NCBI RefSeq assembly: GCF_019649055.1
Contig: NW_026570325.1
Coordinates: 310,001 to 374,000, forward strand
DNA: 64,000 nucleotides
Origin: Paramacrobiotus metropolitanus
Lineage: Eukaryota; Tardigrada; Eutardigrada; Parachela; Macrobiotidae
Reading direction: 5' to 3'
Shown: in pieces, positions 57,814 through 64,000 of the stretch
Layout: every line of letters starts with the position of its first letter
How positions within the stretch are numbered: position 1 is the stretch's first letter
Made by a program: the position numbers and the translations under genes
Notes under the pieces: generated by a model
What the model saw: the letters and a program-made list of their open reading frames with translations, nothing else
What the model was told of the DNA's origin: nothing
Databases searched by the model: none

Positions 57814-60800
57814 ATGGCCGAAATTTATGCTGGAGATTTCCAGCACAAGCGTAGCATGGGAAGCTCCATTACGTATCAAGTCGCGCTTTTTAAAGATGAA
57901 GGGCCAAGTAGCCCAACGAGAGCCGGTGAGGATGACATTCCGTTATGTGGAAAGCCAGCGGATGCGTACTTCGAAGTTTCCGGGTTTGGAAGATTTGCGA
58001 AAATGACACCGTTGCCCACCACAGCCGAACTCACGATAGTACCATCGCTGCGGGCCGATGCAAAAAACGAAATGGACGAATTAAGAAAGCTGCTGAAACC
58101 ATTGGTGAATGCATCGATGGACGAAAACAAATATGTCCAGAAGTATTACGGCGTTAGTTGCAAATGGGGGACGTCGGGACTACCTAGTGCATGCTACATT
58201 TTGACAGAGTGGTGCGAAGGTAAACTGATTCGAAACAGAAACACAACACATATTTGGTCGATAGTATAGTTTGGAATGCCTAGTTGCTTACCCTAACTGT
58301 TTCTCTGTGAAACGGTACTGCTCGTGCAAACGCATTAGATATGCACGCTGCCTGTGAGTTCTCTTCCCGTGCACGAACTCTGTAGTGCAGCTTGTGCGAT
58401 GCTAAAACAGTACGTTGTTAATGCATGGTAAGCACGATTCCCCAAAATAACATAGACCGTTCGTATGTGCATTTGCAGGCACACATGTTGCGCGCCGGTT
58501 GTTGCACACTGCGGTTTTAATTATGGGTTACTGTATCCGGTATTTAAATAACCTCAACTGGTAAAAGCTGAAAACCGTTCTCTTCAAGGAGACCGCTACT
58601 CGTAGGTTTGCCCTTGGACGAAGTTATGGTGAAGTTAGGTCAAAGGCCTACAGACTACGCTATTGTACGATGCGCAGCACAGGTACTGGAGGGTCTGCAA
58701 TTTCTTCACGACAACCAGATAATTCATCAGGATATCAAAGGAGCCAACATTATCGTATCATCCAGCGGCAAAACTTTGAAGATCACCGGCCTGACCAGAG
58801 CCAAGCACTTTACAGGGTCCTGCACACCTCCACGATATATCGAAAGCGCAACCGGCACGGTACCGTTTGCCTCACCGGAAATGGTAGCACTTTCGGTCTC
58901 CACGTCGAACCACGCAACACACGTCGGCCGAAAGACCGATATCTGGAGTCTAGGTTGTGTTATGGTACAAATGTTGAATCAAGGCCAACCTCCTCGTTTA
59001 ACTGATGGCGACTACGAAAGAAAGGACGCAAAGTCTCCACATCCATCGAATTTTAAAGAAATTCATCGTCTCTTTCTGATGGGATGCCGACCACACTTTA
59101 CACTGAAAAATGACAGCATACTTAAGCCAATTCTTGGTGGATGTCTAGCTATGGATCCGGATAGACGACTGCTTACTCGACAGTTAATCAGCCTTATTCA
59201 TGATTTGTACTATTTTCTCTTTTGCAAAATTACACCTGTTCGACAGCAGACTGAAATGCAGAGGTTTAGAGTGGAACGCTACAACCTTCTGCGGATACCC
59301 GAAGAACCAACTCCAGCGGAACCTGCAGAGCCGAATAGCCTAATACCAAGGTTTTTTGGAAATGACGACAATGTCGATGAACGGCTTAAAAATATGACGC
59401 TTCCTGAAATGGTCACAAAGAGCGTCCAACCCGATTGGGTTTCGATTATATCGCCGGTTAGGGACGATGATGCTCAGCAACAAACATTACTGGAAAACAA
59501 GCACAAGGTGTTTGAGCTGCTTATCAAATTTGCGTCGCAGACAAAATATATTATACACCACTATGCGGTAAAACCGGAGAATCCAACAACCGAACTGCGA
59601 GTCTTCACAGTAGTTGAAGGTAAGCCGGTTGTCTGGAGACTGGAGTGATAAATATAATTAGAAAATCTCCATTGTACGACAGTACAGAGTATAATGGAGA
59701 TTTCGCAGGCCGTTGGGCTCTGCGAAAGTAAAAAAATCGTAAGGTATCGCGGTTGTGAAAACCTCAGGGAGTATTGCAGGCAGCTTGCGGCAATAAAATT
59801 ATACCTTTGAATACCGTAATTCGTGCGATTCGCGCGCATTTCCTTTATGATGGCTTGCACTCCTATAGAAAGCGCTTCCACTCTCAGTTAATGGTTTTTA
59901 TTTTACCAAAGAATCCAGCTTAAAATTTTAAACGTAGAAAATCTGAGACTTCCGGCGTTCGTAACGATAAACAACCGCCCGGTGAAGCAGCTCGACGCGG
60001 TTTTTTCTAGCAAACTTTCCAGAATTCCCATTCTTTCTGATTTTCTTTTCTTTACGAAAAGAAGTTTTCCTGCACTACGTTCGTCAAACATATCAAAATA
60101 ATATTAAAGATTTTATGTGTACACAAATGTCGTTGTTTGGAAGCAAACTGATGCGAAATCAGCTGATCTGCTTTCGCGCTAACAGGAATTTAATATACAA
60201 CGTAAATCAAACGGAAAAAAGCGCGAGTGTTAACAAATAATAAGTCGATAAGTATAGCTCAGCGGGTAAAGCATTACATACCCTGATTTTGGTTGCAGAC
60301 ACCTACATGCTTTTATCTACCAGGATCACGCTGCGCATATTTCAACGTGAAATGATTTCTGGTTTCACTGGTCAGATACTAGAAGGGCTTGCGTTCCTAC
60401 ACCAAAACGGGATTATTCACAAAGATATCCGCTGCTGCAACATCTACGTGGACAGAGATATCGTGAAAATTGCTCATTTTGAGAAAGCAGCGTTCCACCA
60501 CAAGGACTCAATGTTGGGCACGTCCATAACGTATCCGGAAGGCTCGTCACAATTTGCTTCGAAGGAAATGCAGGAGCTTCTGGCTTTTGATGGCAGTAGG
60601 AGGGCAGGTCCGGTGGGACCGGCTACGGATGTGTTCAGTTTGGGTTGCACGGTGCTGGAAATGTATGCACGAAAGGCACCGGCATGGGTGTATGATAATG
60701 CGGATAAAACATCGGAAAAGTATAAGTTTCTGTCAGGCGACCGCACGGAAGGAGAGTTTGTTCGGCATCTTTATGAACTGTGGCAGCGCCAGGCCATGCC

Positions 60801-60951
60801 GGATGTCAGCGGTATTATACCAGAAGCAGCCGAGAAAGCACGAGACTTTGTTCATGCATGTTTCATGCCATCTAGCGATCGATCACCATGTGACCTGTTA
60901 AAGTTGCACCCGTTCATCCGTCCTCCGTTGCCAAGCCAATGGATATCGTAA
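57814..60951 (+). CDS. Tandem pseudokinase P3, complete, 690 residues
   Basis: Three exons in phase: 57814-58219, 58606-59619, 60299-60951, both introns phase 1 (386 and 679 bases). Domain 1: N-lobe without a VAVK lysine (FEVSGFGRFAKM, then AELTIVPSL), hinge YILTEWCEG, catalytic loop IIHQDIKGANI, LKITGLTRA for DFG, FASPEMV, DIWSLGCVMVQML. Domain 2: HKVFELLIKFAS, YIIHHYAV, then GLAFLHQNGIIHKDIRCCN, VKIAHFEKA for DFG, FASKEMQ for APE, TDVFSLGCTVLEM. The loop HQDIKGANI is closest to MAP3K/STE11 kinases (HRDIKGxN). ATG at 57814 follows AGCGAGCA and begins a continuous exon. Two kinase domains with an intron at the same hinge position in each. Probably a scaffold or regulator. Confidence 0.88.
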
Positions 60952-61622
60952 TTATTTTGGCTGTTTTGTATATGTATCATATCGGCCTTAACTTTCCTTG
61001 AAACCGATAGCATTCGAGACGGTTAACCTGCCCTTCATTTTACGATGAACGATGGTGCCTCCCGATTCCATTTGCCAATAATGTCAATTGCCAGTTTGTG
61101 TCCACGACTCTTCATGACGGCGGCATAATACGTTAAGCATAATGATTACCCTATTTACAGAGTACCATCCATTTTCAGTTGAATTAATTTGTTTTCCCGC
61201 TACATACCGCGGTAATAGCGACTGTTTTTCAGTGTGCGCAGGGTTTTTTAACACTAGAGCCGTTACAGGGTTCGCTTGACCTACCCTATGAATATAAAAA
61301 TTTGCTTTGTGCTGATGCACAACTTCGTGTCTGCTTCGGTTGCCACGGTAGTATGCCGTCATACTGAGCTCGCATTTCAATGACAAAGCTGTGCAATAAT
61401 GCGCACTGATGCTTTTATACTGTATGAGGTTTCTTCATCTCTGTTGCTTACGTAGATATTTCTGCTTTCCGACAACATTTCACTGACAGATTATGATGAT
61501 AGACGACATTGTGCAATAAACTAGAAAATGCCACAGGCAATCACACTGGTAACGAAAGCTGTCAGCACTGGCATACCGTAATTGGCGTTGTGCAAATGAA
61601 GTGAGCAATGCAGGCGCCATAA
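60952..61622. other. Convergent intergenic region between P3 and K8
   Basis: 3' flanks of P3 (plus) and K8 (minus). The minus ORF 61084-61386 has no recognised motif. Confidence 0.4.
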
Positions 61623-63538
61623 TCAAGAGTAATTCCCCCAGTACTCCGCAGTTTCAACAGGAAGTGGTTCACCACCGCGATTTGCGAGATACTCGGCGGT
61701 ATCCGGTTCGCTTGTCCCAAGGCATCCGGTTTGTAAGTTGTGAAGAAGCTCAGTAACGCCCGGCCGTTTATCCGAATCGAACTGCAGACAGGTTTTAATA
61801 AAATCCTGGACATTCGACGGTATCCAGGCATGAATCAGAGGCAGTTTCTTGACGGCGCTGTTAAGATGATAGAGAATCGCCATTTCCAGTATCATGGGCA
61901 GATTTTTTGCGCCTGTATACAGCGGTGGAGCGCCGGTAGCTAGCTGCAATACCACACACCCCACACTCCAAATATCACACTTCCTACCCACGTGGAGGTC
62001 CTCTTTATCAGAACTAACCATTTCCGGTGCTGCAAATCGTGCATCCTGTCCTTGCCGGGCACTTACTTCGTGTTTTGCAGTAATATCCGCTTCCAGTTGC
62101 CGCATATATTGGAAGCCGCCGATTTTAATGGCTCCTTTAAATCCGGCTTCGCTAAAGAAGATGACACCCCCGCTAATGTTGCGATGTGCGATGCGGTGCG
62201 CATGAAGATACCCAAGTCCTTGAAGCAATTCGTGTACGAATTTGGCGAGGATATGAAGAGTCAGTTTATAGGCAGCCACGGCCTTGAAAGTGCCTCCTAC
62301 GAATCGCATGTCATTCCTTAGTTTGACTAACATTCGGGTAAAATATTAATCATCCCAACCGATCAGCCCATAAGGAAAATTTAATATTTAACAGCATCAA
62401 GGCTGCGTAAGCACTACCGTTGACAATATTATTAGCAACGGTAGAGCATCGTGATATATGTATCCGTACATTGGAAAACTAGGCACCTCCGTTTAACAGT
62501 TTTCGGTAACTGCCGTACCTGGACAATGCTCTGTATAAACCTTCAATTCCATCGGCAACTTCTCGCATTGTGGCAATACAATTTCACATCCAAAATGCTT
62601 GACAATGTTTTTGTTCCCTTCTTGCAGTGCGCGTATTTTGTAAACCGCTGCCCATTTCCGTGTTTGCTCATGTGTACTGCCATCCATAGACTGGGCATCA
62701 ATCAGCTTACCAAAGGCTTTTATCCACAAATCATGCTCCGTCTTCATGGCTTTCGGCTCCGTGCTTCGTGTATTAAAGCACCAGATATCTACAGGTTTCA
62801 CCTCGCGGTGAGGGCCATCGCGGTATTGCATGTCGCCTAGTTGATGGAGTAAATGCAAATCATCGCTCTGCAGAAACGGATGCTTGCGCGTATTCGTTAC
62901 GATAATCGACTCGTTAAAGGACAATGTCTGGGGGTAATACGTTGCATCGATGTTAGACAACTCCGCTAATGAAATATCAAGATTGAGAAAGGGATGCTCG
63001 CTGAGTCGTTCTAAACTCCAGCGCTTTGCTGGATCCAGCTCCAGGCAGCGGCCCAAAAAGTCCTCACATGCGCAAGGAATTATTCCCACCAGATCCATTT
63101 CCGGACCAACAACGAGCCCCTTTTCCTTACCTGCATCTTTATATAACGCCTGCAGTTCCGGCAATAGTGATTTTTTCAGTTTCAAGTACTGGGCACCGCG
63201 CTTGAACCGCCAGTCCCGCAGTAGTATCAGGGGCTGACCAAAGTTGATCAGCTGAATGGCCAAGCAGCCGAGCGCCCACACATCGGCTTTACTGGTGTCG
63301 CCGGCTGATGCTGGTAAGGCTGCAACGCCTTCCGGTGGGATGTAAGCTACATTGGATGATCCGCCGTCGGTCCATGTCATCCACAGAGCTAGCGGGGTCT
63401 TCGCTTCGCCGAGAGTAGCTGTTAAATTCGTGGAAAAGCTGACATTGTCCCAGAAGACTCCTCCGTGGCATGGCGACTTTTCTTTGACAACTTTCAGTAC
63501 ACTGCAAAGCTGCTGCCGGGTGGTTTGCAGCGGGTCCT
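61623..63538 (-). CDS. Tandem pseudokinase K8 (subfamily I, most divergent)
   Basis: Exons 63538-62519 (acceptor GGTTGCAG, donor GTACGG) and 62296-61623 (acceptor ATTCGTAG), intron 222 bases, phase 1. Domain 1 C-lobe: PCHGGVFWDNV, YIPPEG, DVWALGCLAIQL, DPAKRWSLERLSEHPFL. Domain 2: AQSMDGSTHEQTRKWAAVY, KNIVKHFGCEI, hinge YTEHCPG; then YLHAHRIAHRNISGGV, IKIGGFQYM, AAPEMV, DIWSVGCVVLQL. Catalytic Asp is Asn and DFG is GGF. The sequence in front of the acceptor is also open (to 63572), as in K3 and K4. 5' exon(s) lie to the right and may be beyond the window. Confidence 0.82.
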
Positions 63539-64000
63539 CTGCAACCAAATAATTTTCTGAACGGTTGGGCAAAATTCAGAGAAACTTATTCAGGTACCTC
63601 CTTTTTGACCATAAGTACGTCTGACTGATGCAATAAGAGCTAAAGATAATTGAGAGAATACATAAATTACTAATGTATAACTTCAACCTCCAGTTTGCAA
63701 ATGCTACAGAATAATATTACGGAGACGATGCGTTAACACCACCCTGTATCGCTAATCGATACATTCAGAACAAGATTTGTGGCTGTTCTAAATCGATGAC
63801 GAAACATATGCGCGCAATAAAAAGGTACTGAGGTAAGGTAAATCACCTTCTGTCATCGTGATTCACCGCTTAATGATTCCAACAGGATGTCAACATACTG
63901 GGAAGCGAGATCAAGAAGCAGTGATAATTTGCAGTCTGTTACCCGCTGCAGCTGACGGCAGAAACCGGTAGTTCTATCAGTGGAACATGAAAACAGCCAG
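63539..64000. other. 5' flank of K8, no exon resolved
   Basis: A small candidate exon could lie between an ATCTTTAG acceptor and a GTACCT donor on the minus strand (about 63597-63640), but it is too short to support. Otherwise nothing recognised. Confidence 0.3.

Noticed and set aside
60245-60310. tRNA-like stretch (TAGCTCAGCGGG followed by GGTTGCAGAC)
   Set aside because: It has a good A-box but no proper B-box or cloverleaf, and the second half is the splice acceptor and start of P3 exon 3.

Overview
Eukaryotic (invertebrate) genomic DNA, not bacterial. Genes are split by short GT..AG introns, mostly about 60-400 bases, on both strands, and the intergenic DNA holds LTR elements, MITEs and minisatellites. 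A tardigrade is my best guess, because the protein at 6.7-9.0 kb resembles one I recall from Hypsibius/Ramazzottius-type genomes. That is recall, not a search.

Left arm (1-14 kb): decayed retroelement sequence (a gag relic at 0.9-1.3 kb, a GC-rich relic at 1.6-3.4 kb, an LTR/promoter-like block at 3.45-3.85 kb), a MITE-like inverted repeat, one three-exon gene with a frameshift (6728-9035), minisatellites, and two small genes that share an N-terminal motif.

Main locus (14.3-63.5 kb): a tandem array of diverged STE11/MAP3K-like kinase genes that have lost catalytic residues. Eight minus-strand genes (K1-K8 here) encode two kinase-like domains each; the second has HRN (HGN in K4) for HRD and GGF for DFG. 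Three plus-strand genes (P1-P3) and one plus-strand pseudogene keep H-x-D but have HFE or TGL for DFG. Left to right the order is K1(-) P1(+) K2(-) K3(-) PsiP(+) K4(-) K5(-) P2(+) K6(-) K7(-) Slo(-) P3(+) K8(-). The K1-P1-K2 and K5-P2-K6 blocks match in subfamily and orientation, which suggests duplication of a multigene block. Nearly every gene has a phase-1 intron just after the kinase hinge, and in P3 it is present in both domains.

Inside the array is a 17-exon minus-strand gene (51386-56883) that I could join in phase throughout to 1312 codons plus stop. It is a Slo/BK-type potassium-channel homologue (S0-S6, P-loop, RCK1, RCK2), but the GYG filter position reads F-L-D-L-T-S, S4 has lost most of its charge and the calcium bowl is shortened. 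This is the most unusual gene here: an intact reading frame for a channel that should not select K+ in the known way.

Two young LTR retroelements interrupt the array: a 1365-bp gag-only element with identical 153-bp LTRs and a 5-bp target duplication inside K5, and a 5034-bp minus-strand element with near-identical LTRs, a primer-binding site and tandem aspartic-protease-like domains but no visible reverse transcriptase. A large inverted repeat around a CCTAAGAAA array and a perfect 4 x 89-bp tandem repeat complete the structural features.
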